From assembly GCA_947502405.1 (NCBI GenBank), contig CANMZT010000001.1, positions 366,704 through 430,703 on the forward strand: a stretch of 64,000 bases of DNA. The letters are read 5' to 3'. The notes beneath the pieces were generated by a model. It was not told the DNA's origin. It made no database searches and saw only the letters and a program-made list of their open reading frames with translations. Numbering within the stretch: the stretch's first letter is position 1; each line of letters starts with the position of its first letter. The position numbers and the translations under genes are program-made. Below, piece by piece: positions 45,344 through 54,481 of the stretch. Source of the DNA: an uncultured Algibacter sp. (lineage in GTDB: Bacteria; Bacteroidota; Bacteroidia; Flavobacteriales; Flavobacteriaceae).

Positions 45344-45439
45344 GCGTTAGGGATTGCAGTGGAAATCCCGCAGTGATTCCGATAACTATCGGGAGCACGA
45401 GGAATTGTAACGTAAAGCCCGACCCTTGTGGTAACGCCC
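45344..45439 (-). repeat. Dispersed GGGCGTTACC...TAACGC element, copy A
   Basis: Read on the minus strand it begins GGGCGTTACCACAAGGGTCG, its first 24 bases being identical to copy B, and ends TCCCTAACGC. It holds a stem GGGATT/AATCCC at the 3' end and another around CCGATA/TATCGG (45379-45392). It starts 5 bp after the stop of the outer-membrane protein gene, in the sense direction. At 96 bp it is shorter than the other two copies. Confidence 0.8.
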
Positions 45440-45444
45440 TAAAA

Positions 45445-46662
45445 TTATTTTAGAATTGGCACTTTTAAATGAATACCCGTTTGAAAATCTGGAGCATTAT
45501 TTACCAAGAAATCTTGTTTTATAAAAAGGTTAAGCAAGAATTTTGGTGTGCCGTAAGTGTAAATGAAATTCCAGGTAACCTGAGGTTCGTAGAGTGTGAA
45601 AACCCCGTTTTGCCAACCACCATTGATTTCACGCCATTTACCTAAGAGTTTAAAGTAATCGGCCTCTTCTTTTTTGTTGTATCGAGATTGCGCTTGATAA
45701 TTTAAACCTAAAGCGTTAAAGTTGCCTTTTTTGGTGTATTTGGTAATTTCTATTTCGCCCTCGATAGTGCCCAGGTAACGGTTATTACCTAAATCGATGA
45801 CATCTTTAAAATTGATGAGGTTTTTACGAAGTAGGTTGGCGCCGAAAGCAAAATTTAACTCGTAATTGTTTTTTAAAGGTAGTTTTTTTATGGCATTGGC
45901 TGACACACCCGCATCAATGGAGGCGTTGAATCGAGAGGTGTTCCAACCTAAATGCGTGCCAAAATTTAGATAGATATTTTTGGTTTTATTGATATTTAGT
46001 TTTGGGTAGTAATAATGACTAAGCTCTAAACCACCAATAAAAAATGCATTGTTGTTTAGGTTTAATGTGTTTCCATTTCTATCTTGATAAGTGAAATTAA
46101 CTTGATTTAAACCATAGTATCGCCTGCCAAAAGGGTCTTCACCTCCAGCAATGTTTGAATGAAACCACTCAATACTTTCATCACTTGTAAATAATGAAAA
46201 TGGATGTTTTCCTTTGGTAATTAGGTAACTACGCATGTTAATTGCTAACTCGTGTTGGCTATTTATCGGGAAAGAAGCATTTACTCTAAACTCTTTTATA
46301 ACCGCATCTATAACAATATTCATGTAATCTGCAGGAGTAACATCTTGGTCGATGAAATTAAAAGGACGATCATGCCATTTAATTTGACTTAATTGTTGGC
46401 GAACTTCGGGGTCTTTGGGAAAATAAGCTTCCACAAAAGGGTGGAAATTATTTCCGCTGGTATAGTTAAATGATAGTGTTGGTACTTTAGAAGGTGTGTA
46501 TTTAAAATTAGTGTTTATTCTAGAGCTAAATATCCCAAAATGATGCGTAGATAAAAGACTTGGGTTTTGAATACCGTTTTTTATTAATAAGCTATCTATT
46601 TTTTGTGCGTTGAGAGTTAAGCAAAATAAGCAGAGTATTAAAAAAAATCTTTTTCTAAACAT
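45445..46662 (-). CDS. Outer-membrane beta-barrel-like protein, unknown
   Basis: This 405-residue protein has a signal peptide (FLILCLFCLTLNAQ). The rest alternates aromatic and polar residues and has many predicted beta strands (for example NIYLNFGTHLGWNTS, FNFAFGANLLRKN, KFLLNLFIKQDFLV), as expected of an outer-membrane barrel. The segment around DQDVTPADYMNIVIDA is a conserved-looking loop. I do not recognise a family. A copy of the dispersed repeat begins 5 bp beyond its stop. It is divergent from a pair of alpha/beta hydrolases. Confidence 0.65.
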   Translation of the reverse strand: MFRKRFFLILCLFCLTLNAQKIDSLLIKNGIQNPSLLSTHHFGIFSSRINTNFKYTPSKVPTLSFNYTSGNNFHPFVEAYFPKDPEVRQQLSQIKWHDRPFNFIDQDVTPADYMNIVIDAVIKEFRVNASFPINSQHELAINMRSYLITKGKHPFSLFTSDESIEWFHSNIAGGEDPFGRRYYGLNQVNFTYQDRNGNTLNLNNNAFFIGGLELSHYYYPKLNINKTKNIYLNFGTHLGWNTSRFNASIDAGVSANAIKKLPLKNNYELNFAFGANLLRKNLINFKDVIDLGNNRYLGTIEGEIEITKYTKKGNFNALGLNYQAQSRYNKKEEADYFKLLGKWREINGGWQNGVFTLYEPQVTWNFIYTYGTPKFLLNLFIKQDFLVNNAPDFQTGIHLKVPILK

Positions 46663-46757
46663 TGCGCTAAAATAGCAAAGTTTAACTAATAGTTAGTTAA
46701 TTGGTATTAGGTTTTAGGAAACTGTTTTTATTGTATATTAGTAATCAAACACTACTA

Positions 46758-47636
46758 ATGCCTTATTGGTTACATATACTTATTATAGTTTTGGTTGTTT
46801 ATATTGTAATAAGCATAGCCTTATATTATTTACAAGATTATATGTTGTTTAAGCCAGAAAAGCTACCTAAAGATTTTGAGTTTTATTATGAAAATCAAAA
46901 TACAAAAGAGTATAATTTAGAAACTAGAGATGGTGCTGTAATAAATGGTTTGCTTTTTAAGCCTAAAGGCAAATCAAAAGGTATTGTATTATATCTTAAG
47001 GGAAACTCTAAGAGTATTAAAGGTTGGGGGAAATTCGCTGTAGATTTTACTAGGCATGGCTATAATGTTTTGATGGTTGATTACAGAGGTTTTGGTAAAA
47101 GTACAGGGAGGCGCTCTCAAAAAGCTATTAAACGCGACTTACAAGAAGTTTATAATAAAATAAAAGAACGCACAATCGAGGATAGAGTTATTTTGTATGG
47201 TAGATCTTTAGGCTCTGGTTTTGCTGCAAAATTGGCATCTATGAACAATCCGAAAATGTTAATTCTAGATGCACCATATTATAGTTTAACTAAAGTTACG
47301 GCACGCTATGCACCGTTTATGCCTTTATCTTTACTTATAAAATATCCGTTACCAACCTACAAGTGGTTAAAGTATGTAAAGTGCCCGATACATATTATTC
47401 ATGGAACAAACGATAATTTGATTCCTTATAAAACGAGCGTGAAATTGTCTCAAGTAAATCCTAAACTGACTAAGCTACATTCGGTGATTGGAGGTGGGCA
47501 TAAAAACTTAAATAACTTTGAATCCTATCATAAAATGATTCATGAAATTTTAAATAGTAAACCTCAAGATATCGATTTATCAACCACAAGTATTCATGTT
47601 AAACACAGCTCAAAACCCAATAAAACAAAAGCTTAA
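46758..47636 (+). CDS. Membrane-anchored alpha/beta hydrolase 1
   Basis: This hydrolase of about 292 residues has an N-terminal transmembrane helix (ILIIVLVVYIVISIALYYL) and an alpha/beta hydrolase fold. The nucleophile Ser is in GRSLGSG, the acid Asp in HGTNDNLIP, and the His in GGGHKNL. The oxyanion position reads LKGNSKS where the tandem copy has the usual FHGNAGD, so the pocket may differ. I start it at the ATG of MPYWLHIL; a TTG 57 bp upstream is less likely. It is a tandem paralogue of the next gene, which it overlaps by 41 bp. Confidence 0.85.
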   Translation: MPYWLHILIIVLVVYIVISIALYYLQDYMLFKPEKLPKDFEFYYENQNTKEYNLETRDGAVINGLLFKPKGKSKGIVLYLKGNSKSIKGWGKFAVDFTRHGYNVLMVDYRGFGKSTGRRSQKAIKRDLQEVYNKIKERTIEDRVILYGRSLGSGFAAKLASMNNPKMLILDAPYYSLTKVTARYAPFMPLSLLIKYPLPTYKWLKYVKCPIHIIHGTNDNLIPYKTSVKLSQVNPKLTKLHSVIGGGHKNLNNFESYHKMIHEILNSKPQDIDLSTTSIHVKHSSKPNKTKA

Positions 47637-48420
47637 AAAAGTAGCTTTTATTTTAGTTAGTCTATATCTTATGGTTGGAACTCTTTTGTACTTTTTTCAA
47701 GAAAAAATGTTGTTTTTACCAACAACTTTAGAACAAGATTATAGATACCAGTTTTCTTATCCTTTTGAAGAATTATTTTTAAAACCCGAGGAAGGAGTTA
47801 TTATAAACGCCATTCATTTTAAAATTGAAAACCCAAAAGGTGTGGTGCTGTTTTTTCATGGAAATGCAGGCGATTTATCACGATGGGGTAATTTAGCTGA
47901 ATACTTTGTTAAGAAGCAATACAATGTGTTGGTTATGGATTACCGAACCTACGGAAAAAGTAAAGGCAAGCTAAGTGAAGCAGCGCTTTATTATGATGCG
48001 CAATATTGTTATGATTATTTAAAGGTTAGGTATAGTGAAGACGAAATTATTGTTTATGGGCGCTCTTTAGGAAGCGGACTAGCAACAAATATAGCTTCAA
48101 AAAATAATCCGAAACAACTTATTTTAGAAACGCCTTATTATAGTATTTTAGATGTGGCACAGTCCAGATTTCCTATGTTTCCTGTAAAACAACTTTTAAA
48201 ATATAAATTGCTTAGTTATCAATTTATAAAAGATATTACGTGTCCTATTTTAATGCTTCACGGTACTAACGATCAAGTGGTGCCATATCAATCCGCAAAA
48301 AAACTATATGAAGCTTCTCCAAAAGCAAAAACAACTTTTGTAACTATTGAAGATGGAACCCATGGCGATTTGAGTGCTTTTGAAATTTATCATAAATATA
48401 TTGGTGAGGTATTAGAATAA
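47596..48420 (+). CDS. Membrane-anchored alpha/beta hydrolase 2
   Basis: This 274-residue protein is a paralogue of the gene before it. It has a transmembrane helix (KKVAFILVSLYLMVGTLLYFF, given in part: VAFILVSLYLMVGTLLYFF), FFHGNAGDLSRWGN as oxyanion motif, nucleophile Ser in GRSLGSG, Asp in HGTNDQVVP and His in GTHGDLS. The family resembles the BEM46/ABHD13 group. The ATG lies inside the end of the upstream gene in another frame, overlapping by 41 bp; a start after the helix would lose the anchor. Substrate unknown. Confidence 0.86.
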   Translation: MLNTAQNPIKQKLKKVAFILVSLYLMVGTLLYFFQEKMLFLPTTLEQDYRYQFSYPFEELFLKPEEGVIINAIHFKIENPKGVVLFFHGNAGDLSRWGNLAEYFVKKQYNVLVMDYRTYGKSKGKLSEAALYYDAQYCYDYLKVRYSEDEIIVYGRSLGSGLATNIASKNNPKQLILETPYYSILDVAQSRFPMFPVKQLLKYKLLSYQFIKDITCPILMLHGTNDQVVPYQSAKKLYEASPKAKTTFVTIEDGTHGDLSAFEIYHKYIGEVLE

Positions 48421-48590
48421 AGTAGAAAGGCTTTTTCTTAAAAAATTAACATCATTCACGCTTAATTCTTAAAGAAAAATTAAAATACTAGAAACTAGTG
48501 TTAAACATTCCCAAAAGCTTTTTCTAAATAAAAAGAATAAATTTTCTTTGTACTGAGTTTAGTTAATAAATTTAGTTAGTTTGGTTAGTT

Positions 48591-48626
48591 AAAAAAAGCC
48601 AGTAATCTATGATTACTGGCTTTTTT
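48591..48626. terminator. Bidirectional terminator between hydrolase and lysS
   Basis: A stem of AAAAAAAGCCAGTAATC (48591-48607) against GATTACTGGCTTTTTT (48611-48626) with a TAT loop. It ends both the hydrolase pair on the plus strand and lysS on the minus strand. Confidence 0.93.
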
Positions 48627-48647
48627 AATGTTTTAAATATTGAAAAT

Positions 48648-50339
48648 TTACACTAGGTTAACAAATAGTCCATCATCGGTCTTCTCAACTTTAGCTAAAC
48701 TGTTCTTAGTTAATTCTTTAATAGATTTATCCCATTTTTTATTAGATAAACCAGATTGCGTTTTTAAATCTACAAGTTCAAGTTTATCAGCTTTTTTTAA
48801 GATTTCTAAAATAGCTTTAGCCTCATCACTAACGGCAACAGCTTTTTTCTCTGGACGCATTTGCGGAAAGAATAGTACTTCTTGTATAGATTGGTTATTG
48901 GTTAAAAACATAATTAATCTATCCATACCAATACCCATTCCAGAAGTAGGAGGCATACCGTATTCCAAAGCACGTAAAAAGTCATGATCTATAAACTCAG
49001 TAGCTTCATCATCACCTTTTGCAGCTAATTTTAATTGGTGCTCAAAGCGCTCACGTTGGTCTATAGGGTCGTTAAGTTCAGAATACGCATTGGCAATTTC
49101 TTTACCGCAAACCATAAGCTCAAAACGCTCGGTTAATTCCGGATTGTCTCGGTGTTCTTTACACAAAGGGCTCATTTCTTTCGGGTAGTCTGTAATAAAC
49201 GTTGGTTGGATATAGTTACCCTCGCATTTCTCTCCAAAAATCTCATCAATCAGCTTGCCTTTCCCCATGGTTTCATCAACTTCAACACCTAAATCTTTCG
49301 CCGCTTGTCTTATTTCATCTTCACTTTTTCCAGTAATGTCAAACCCTGTAAAGTGTTTTATAGAATCAGCCATGGTCACTCTGGCATAAGGCGCTTTAAA
49401 ATCAATTTCATGATCTCCAAAAGTCGCTTTTGTAGAACCATTAACGGCAATTGCACAATGCTCCAGCAAACGCTCACAGAAATCCATCATCCAATTGTAG
49501 TCTTTATAGGCTACATATATTTCCATAGCCGTAAACTCAGGGTTGTGGGTTCTATCCATTCCCTCGTTTCTAAAGTTTTTAGAAAACTCATAAACACCAT
49601 CAAAACCACCAACAATTAATCGTTTTAAATACAACTCGTTAGCAATTCTCATATATAATGGCACATCTAAAGCGTTGTGATGTGTTATAAACGGGCGCGC
49701 TGCAGCACCACCAGGAATAGGTTGTAAAACAGGTGTTTCAACCTCAAAATAACCAGCATCATTAAAAAACTGGCGCATGGCGTTAAACAATTTGGTGCGC
49801 TTTACAAAAACCTCCTTAACGTGTGGATTTACCACTAAATCTGCATAACGCTGTCTGTAACGTTGTTCCGGATCGGTAAATGCATCGTAAATTTTACCGT
49901 CTTTTTCTTTAGGTAAAGGCAAAGGTTTTAAGGCTTTACTTAGTAATTTAAAATCTTTAACCATTACGGTTTTCTCACCAACTTTAGTAGTAAATAATTC
50001 GCCTTCAATACCAATAAAATCACCATAATCTAAAAGCTTTTTAAATACATCATTGTATTTACTTTTGTCTTCACCTGTGCAAATTTCATCTCTATTAAAA
50101 TATACTTGTATGTTTCCTTCGGCATCTTGTAACTCAGCAAAACTTGCTTTTCCTTGCACTCTTACTAACATCAATCGTCCAGCAATCACCACTTTTTTAC
50201 CTACCTCAAAACCATCTTTCACCTGTTTAGAGGTATGCGTTACAGGGTATAAATCTGCTGGGTAAGGGTTAATCCCTAGCTCACGCAATTTTGCTAACTT
50301 CTCTCTTCTTACAAGCTCTTGTTCAGATAATTGTGACAT
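48648..50339 (-). CDS. lysS: Lysyl-tRNA synthetase, class II
   Basis: This 563-residue enzyme charges tRNA-Lys. The anticodon-binding OB fold (about 55-150) precedes the catalytic domain, where motif 1 is [15 protein letters not shown], motif 2 is [14 protein letters not shown] and motif 3 is [11 protein letters not shown]. After [10 protein letters not shown] a C-terminal extension of about 70 residues runs on, a feature of the Bacteroidota form. The start ATG gives MSQLSEQE, a usual beginning. Repeat copy B lies about 85 bp upstream of the gene. Confidence 0.97.
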   Translation of the reverse strand: MSQLSEQELVRREKLAKLRELGINPYPADLYPVTHTSKQVKDGFEVGKKVVIAGRLMLVRVQGKASFAELQDAEGNIQVYFNRDEICTGEDKSKYNDVFKKLLDYGDFIGIEGELFTTKVGEKTVMVKDFKLLSKALKPLPLPKEKDGKIYDAFTDPEQRYRQRYADLVVNPHVKEVFVKRTKLFNAMRQFFNDAGYFEVETPVLQPIPGGAAARPFITHHNALDVPLYMRIANELYLKRLIVGGFDGVYEFSKNFRNEGMDRTHNPEFTAMEIYVAYKDYNWMMDFCERLLEHCAIAVNGSTKATFGDHEIDFKAPYARVTMADSIKHFTGFDITGKSEDEIRQAAKDLGVEVDETMGKGKLIDEIFGEKCEGNYIQPTFITDYPKEMSPLCKEHRDNPELTERFELMVCGKEIANAYSELNDPIDQRERFEHQLKLAAKGDDEATEFIDHDFLRALEYGMPPTSGMGIGMDRLIMFLTNNQSIQEVLFFPQMRPEKKAVAVSDEAKAILEILKKADKLELVDLKTQSGLSNKKWDKSIKELTKNSLAKVEKTDDGLFVNLV

Positions 50340-50423
50340 GGTTTAAATTCTAAGTAAAAATTTTTAAGGCACAAAGATAAACATTTGATTTCCTTTTCTA
50401 GTTGATTGATTTGTGATTTTTTT

Positions 50424-50575
50424 GGGCGTTACCACAAGGGTCGGGCTATTCGTTATATCTTTTTAAAACGTCATGGTTAGGAAGGAATAACCGTAACAAT
50501 CTTTTAAATTTAAGTTTTTAAGCAAAATGTTTTTTTCAAAGGTTTTAAAAAGGATGCCACTACTATCCCTAACGC
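50424..50575 (+). repeat. Dispersed GGGCGTTACC...TAACGC element, copy B
   Basis: It starts GGGCGTTACCACAAGGGTCG, has the internal TTCGTTATATC shared with copy C, and ends AAAGGATGCCACTACTATCC followed by CTAACGC. Length 152 bp. It lies between the divergent lysS and YqaE genes. The 3' stem is weaker than in copies A and C. Confidence 0.78.
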
Positions 50576-50662
50576 AAATTGTAACAAATAACAGGCTTTT
50601 ACGTCAAATAGTTAATCATCAACATGTGCTGAACCTGTTTCAGTATAAAAACAAATCAAAAA

Positions 50663-50821
50663 ATGAGTTTCTGGAGAGTTTTACTGTCTATTATTTGTCC
50701 ACCTTTAGCCGTTATCGATAAAGGGTGTGGCTCTATTATTATTGTCTTCTTATTATGGCTTTGTGGCTGGGTACCTGGTGTAATAGCTGCGTTAGTTATA
50801 CTTAACAATCCAAAAAATTAA
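50663..50821 (+). CDS. YqaE/Pmp3-family small membrane protein
   Basis: This 52-codon gene gives a short protein starting MSFWRVLLSIICPPLAVIDK and ending ALVILNNPKN. It has the Pmp3/YqaE plan: two transmembrane helices joined by a short turn, the CPPLAV motif in helix 1 and WxPG (here WVPGVIAAL) before the second helix. Relatives affect membrane potential or salt tolerance in yeast and plants and are stress-induced in bacteria. It begins 88 bp after repeat copy B and ends 75 bp before the next lipoprotein gene. At this length it is easily missed. Confidence 0.9.
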   Translation: MSFWRVLLSIICPPLAVIDKGCGSIIIVFLLWLCGWVPGVIAALVILNNPKN

Positions 50822-50895
50822 ATGTTTCAGGTGTTTATCTGAATGCTTTTTTTTACATCATAAAGTCTATCTTTGTATATCTATTTAAAATCTCA

Positions 50896-51672
50896 ATGAT
50901 GGGCAAAAATTTATGGTTATTAGTACTTCTATTTGTTAGTTTAACAAGCTGCACAGTAAAAGAAAAGATTGTTTTTAATGAAGACGGAACAGGAAATTAC
51001 CTATTAAACTATGATATGGCTGATTTTCTAAAAGAAATGAAAAATACCATGGGTGGTGGAAGTTCTGATGATGAAAAACCAGGGAAGGTAATGGATACCT
51101 TACTTGTTTTTAGCGATATTATGGAAACCCATAAGGATAGTGTTGCAGCTTTACCTGAAGAGAAACGTTTGGCTCTTGAGGCTGTAAAAGACATGTATAT
51201 GAAAATGAAGATGGATGAGGATAATGGTGTTTTTGATTTTGGTATTGGATTAGAATTTGAATCTCTTGAAGATTTACAAGGTATTGCAGAAAAAATTGAA
51301 AAAGCCAAAAGCTTAAATGCTAAAAACGACCAAGTTGGCGCTATGAAGGATAACTCACCTTTAGGGAAATTTATGCAAGATGGTAAAAATGGAGTTGATT
51401 ATAATTTAACGGATGCAAGTTTTACTAGGGTAACCACTACTGGAGCTACAAAACCGCTAACTTTTGATGAGGCTGATGCGGAATTTTTAGACTATTTTAA
51501 GGGGTCGTCATACATTATAGAATATACGTTTCCTAAAAAAATAAAACAGCACTCCATTGAGGATGCTAGTCTTTCCGCAGATAAAAAAACAATTACATAT
51601 AAAGCTAGTTGGGTTGATTTTTTAAAAAATCCTAAAGGGCTAGATATTGTTATAGATTTTGAGGATGAATAA
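50896..51672 (+). CDS. Unknown lipoprotein
   Basis: This 258-residue protein has a lipoprotein signal (LLFVSLTSC, Cys19). The N-terminal part (VKEKIVFNEDGTGNYLLNYDM) resembles the opening beta strand of lipoproteins related to DUF-type Flavobacteriaceae proteins that carry a FNEDGSG motif. The rest is acidic with Met-rich stretches (MKMKMDEDNG). The last residues, IVIDFEDE, overlap the start of lipB by 8 bp. Function unknown; co-transcription with lipB is likely but may be accidental. Confidence 0.62.
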   Translation: MMGKNLWLLVLLFVSLTSCTVKEKIVFNEDGTGNYLLNYDMADFLKEMKNTMGGGSSDDEKPGKVMDTLLVFSDIMETHKDSVAALPEEKRLALEAVKDMYMKMKMDEDNGVFDFGIGLEFESLEDLQGIAEKIEKAKSLNAKNDQVGAMKDNSPLGKFMQDGKNGVDYNLTDASFTRVTTTGATKPLTFDEADAEFLDYFKGSSYIIEYTFPKKIKQHSIEDASLSADKKTITYKASWVDFLKNPKGLDIVIDFEDE

Positions 51673-52372
51673 AACCATCAAACTGCAAGATTTAGGCTTA
51701 AAAGACTACAAAGAAACTTGGGATTATCAAGAGCTGTTGTTTAAAGGCATTGTAGAGACCAAAATTAAAAATAGAAGAGAAGGAGCAAATCTGCAAACCA
51801 ATAACTATTTTTTATTTGTAGAGCATCCCCATGTTTATACATTAGGAAAAAGTGGCGATATGTCTAACTTATTGGTTGATGAAACTCAGTTAAAAGCTAA
51901 AAATGCAACCTTTTATAAAGTTAATCGTGGTGGAGATATCACCTACCATGGTCCTGGACAAATAGTAGGTTATCCTATTCTCGATTTAGATAATTTTTTT
52001 ACCGACATTCATAAATACCTGCGATTTCTTGAAGAAATGATAATCCTAACACTTGCAGAATATGGTTTGAAAGCAGAAAGAAGCCCCGGAGAAACAGGGG
52101 TTTGGCTAGATGTAGGTACCCCATTCGCACGTAAAATATGTGCTATGGGAGTTCGGGCTAGCCGTTGGGTAACCATGCATGGTTTTGCGCTTAACGTAAA
52201 TGCAGATTTAGGCTATTTCGATTTAATGATTCCGTGTGGAATCAAAGGGAAAGCAGTAACTTCTTTAAATGTAGAGCTAGGAAAAAAGCAAGTTGATGAG
52301 ACCGAAGTCAAAGAAAAACTTTTAAAACATTTTTCTAGCCTTTTTGAGGTTGAGTTTTCAGAGGTCCGCTAA
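51665..52372 (+). CDS. lipB: Lipoyl(octanoyl) transferase LipB
   Basis: This 235-residue enzyme moves the octanoyl group from acyl-carrier protein to lipoate-dependent enzymes. Motifs: FVEHPHVYTLGKSGD, RGGDITYHGPGQIVGYPILDL, ARKICAMGVRASRWVTMHGFALN with the catalytic Cys in KICAMG and Lys before it. I start at the ATG of MNKTIKLQDLG; a TTG two codons upstream is less likely. It overlaps the preceding lipoprotein gene by 8 bp. A palindromic element follows immediately. Confidence 0.95.
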   Translation: MNKTIKLQDLGLKDYKETWDYQELLFKGIVETKIKNRREGANLQTNNYFLFVEHPHVYTLGKSGDMSNLLVDETQLKAKNATFYKVNRGGDITYHGPGQIVGYPILDLDNFFTDIHKYLRFLEEMIILTLAEYGLKAERSPGETGVWLDVGTPFARKICAMGVRASRWVTMHGFALNVNADLGYFDLMIPCGIKGKAVTSLNVELGKKQVDETEVKEKLLKHFSSLFEVEFSEVR

Positions 52373-52507
52373 CGTTTCTGTATAAGCTTTGTTGCGGGTT
52401 TGTCAAGCTAAAAGTAAGTAAATAATTACGGATTAGAAAGTTCGCTAGAACTTTCCCAAGTATGCTATTTGCTAGCAATACAGCTTATACCTTGTTGCCA
52501 ACCGTTT
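52373..52507. repeat. Palindrome-rich intergenic element
   Basis: GTATAAGCT (52380-52388) is inverted as AGCTTATAC (52482-52490). Each arm is followed by TTGTTGC in direct orientation (52389-52395 and 52492-52498). Inside is a perfect 8 bp hairpin GAAAGTTC-GCTA-GAACTTTC (52436-52455). It fills exactly the space between lipB and an isolated unknown gene. It looks like a dispersed Bacteroidota intergenic repeat or a cassette boundary; only this one copy is in the window. Confidence 0.62.
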
Positions 52508-52918
52508 TTATTTTTTCATTCCGAAACTTTCTCCAAAAACCAATTCATTCTTTTCATTCCAAGAATAGGTAAAATAATATTTTGGTATTTCATTTGAATT
52601 CCGATGATAAATGTCAATCAGAATCGCGTCTGTTTTGTCCTTTAAACTATTTGTCTGAACTCTCACATCATAGGTCAATCCGTAAGCTCTTATTCGTCCT
52701 TTATTCAGTTCTTGCTCAAATTCCGCTGTCAGTTTGTTAATCACTTTTTGGCTTTCAGGAAAATCCGTTTCGTTGTCTTTGTATCCAACAGAAATTAATT
52801 CTCCATTATTGTCAATTTTTGCTCCGAAAGGATAGTATTCTTTTCCATTATTCAGCATCGTTTCCGCAAAGTTGTGTGAATAATCAATAATATTTTGAAT
52901 GTCTTTTTGTATTTCCAT
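52508..52918 (-). CDS. Isolated unknown protein, possible cassette gene
   Basis: This 136-residue protein has no signal peptide or membrane segment. It begins MEIQKDIQNIIDYSHNFAETML and has FTYSWNEKNEL near its end. I do not recognise it; the short alpha-beta pattern is like many immunity-type or orphan proteins of Bacteroidota, but that is a guess. Its neighbours are unrelated, it is flanked on its 3' side by a palindromic element and on its 5' side by a perfect 14 bp palindrome (GACTTATATAAGTC, 52981-52994). This isolation suggests it was acquired. Confidence 0.6.
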   Translation of the reverse strand: MEIQKDIQNIIDYSHNFAETMLNNGKEYYPFGAKIDNNGELISVGYKDNETDFPESQKVINKLTAEFEQELNKGRIRAYGLTYDVRVQTNSLKDKTDAILIDIYHRNSNEIPKYYFTYSWNEKNELVFGESFGMKK

Positions 52919-53035
52919 TTTTAATTCAGAGCATTTTTCTCAAATGGTTTGCAACTTAAATGATATGACGTCGTTTTAATGACTTATATAAGTCGTTATC
53001 TAAGTTAGCTGAAAATTTTTACAAAGCCAAAAAAC

Positions 53036-53815
53036 TCAATATTTCTCAGGTACAAAAGTTTGGTAATTCATAGGTGGTCGTACATAGCCTTTGTAATCTG
53101 GTAACTCAGGAAGTTCAATAGGTTTAATATCCATTTTTTCATAAGGAATCATACTCAAAACATGGCTAATACAATTTAACCGTGCTTTCTTTTTATTATC
53201 TGAGTTTACTACGTACCATGGCACTTGTTTGGTGTCAGTGTGCGCAAACATATTATCTTTAGCCTTAGAATATTCCAACCATCTAGAGCGCGATTCTAAA
53301 TCCATTGGGCTAAATTTCCAACGTTTTAACGGGTTGGAAATTCTGTTTTTAAAGCGACGCTCTTGCTCTTCATCACTAACAGAAAACCAATATTTTAAAA
53401 CAATAATTCCTGAGCGTACAAGCATACGTTCAAACTCTGGGCAAGATCTTAAAAATTCGTCGTATTCATCATCAGTACAAAATCCCATAACTTTTTCTAC
53501 CCCTGCACGGTTGTACCAACTTCTATCAAAAAGTACAATTTCGCCAGCAGCAGGCAAATGGTAAGCATATCTTTGAAAATACCACTGTGTTTTCTCTCTT
53601 TCCGTGGGAACGCCCAGTGCTACAACTTTACACACTCTAGGGTTTAAGGGTTCTGTAAAGCGTTTTATAGTGCCACCTTTCCCAGAAGCGTCTCTACCTT
53701 CAAAAACAATAACAACTTTTAAGCCTTGTTTTTTTACCCATTCTTGTAGGTGTACTAATTCTGTGTGAAGTTTAGCGAGTTCTGTCTCGTAGTTGAATTT
53801 ATGATCTTTAGACAT
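53036..53815 (-). CDS. ppk2: Polyphosphate kinase 2
   Basis: This 259-residue kinase uses polyphosphate to phosphorylate nucleoside phosphates. It has the Walker A EGRDASGKGGTIKRFTEPLNPR (given in part: EGRDASGKGG, about 40-49), the lid region and Walker B LFDRSWYNRAGVE (near 95-107). The length fits the single-domain class I type. The class (ADP or AMP acceptor) needs alignment; the one-domain form usually makes ATP or GTP from diphosphates. It is not next to ppk1 or a polyphosphatase. Confidence 0.92.
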   Translation of the reverse strand: MSKDHKFNYETELAKLHTELVHLQEWVKKQGLKVVIVFEGRDASGKGGTIKRFTEPLNPRVCKVVALGVPTEREKTQWYFQRYAYHLPAAGEIVLFDRSWYNRAGVEKVMGFCTDDEYDEFLRSCPEFERMLVRSGIIVLKYWFSVSDEEQERRFKNRISNPLKRWKFSPMDLESRSRWLEYSKAKDNMFAHTDTKQVPWYVVNSDNKKKARLNCISHVLSMIPYEKMDIKPIELPELPDYKGYVRPPMNYQTFVPEKY

Positions 53816-53912
53816 GTTCCTGATTTTAAACTACACAAGTTACTAAAAAACAAAAAAAGACTAAGTATTGCCAAGTTTTTTTGAGGTGAGGAGAGCTAAT
53901 TTATATGGATTC

Positions 53913-54449
53913 TTATTTGTTTTTTATAGCTTCCCATTCTTCTTCTGTTGCATAAGATTTTTGATATTCCATAACACCTAACCATTTATTATTGCGCTTT
54001 ACAAGGAGCATTTCAAAATGAACTCTGTATTGCACTTTGTTCTCACCAGTACTATCCGAAGAGGTGTAAACAAAAATTCCTGTTTCATGTGCAGTAGTGT
54101 CATCGCCAATTCTTTGAGAAAAACGAAACTTTACGTCACTTACGTTCTTGCCAGTTTTGGTGTCTAAAAACCCTTGTTTCCAACCTGCCAAAGCTTTAGC
54201 TACAGGAATAGAAGTCTTATTTTTACCAGAAGCAAATACAACTACGGCATCTTCATGGTAAGTAGCTGCATAACCTTCAAAATCACCCTCACGAACTGTT
54301 CTTGCTAATTCAGTCCAAAACTTATCAAGTTCAGCAATACGTAGGGAATCTTTGTTAATTTCAACAGGTATGTTTATTGTAGTGTAAGCTTGCGTTGTTT
54401 CAATAGTTGCTATAATAACTATGACCAAAAAAAGAAATATTTTTTTCAT
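53913..54449 (-). CDS. SnoaL/NTF2-like secreted protein
   Basis: This 178-residue protein has a signal peptide (LFLVIVIIATIETTQAY) and an NTF2-like fold in residues about 38-165: DKFWTELARTVREGDFEGYAATYHEDAVVVFASG, and the C-terminal beta strands with VHFEMLLVKRNNKWLGVMEYQ. This layout fits the DUF4440/SnoaL group, which includes isomerases and small-molecule binding proteins. No catalytic residue can be assigned. It is probably periplasmic. Confidence 0.75.
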   Translation of the reverse strand: MKKIFLFLVIVIIATIETTQAYTTINIPVEINKDSLRIAELDKFWTELARTVREGDFEGYAATYHEDAVVVFASGKNKTSIPVAKALAGWKQGFLDTKTGKNVSDVKFRFSQRIGDDTTAHETGIFVYTSSDSTGENKVQYRVHFEMLLVKRNNKWLGVMEYQKSYATEEEWEAIKNK

Positions 54450-54481
54450 GATTACAAATGGATTATTGGTTGGAATTATCC

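Noticed and set aside
50527..50721. 64-codon plus-strand frame over repeat copy B
   Set aside because: It runs through the repeat and across the start of the YqaE gene in another frame. The YqaE frame has a clear family match, this one none.
52373..52507. Integron attC site
   Set aside because: The palindromic build is similar, but clear RYYYAAC and GTTRRRY boxes at the ends are not present and no integrase gene is in the window. I list it only as a palindromic element.
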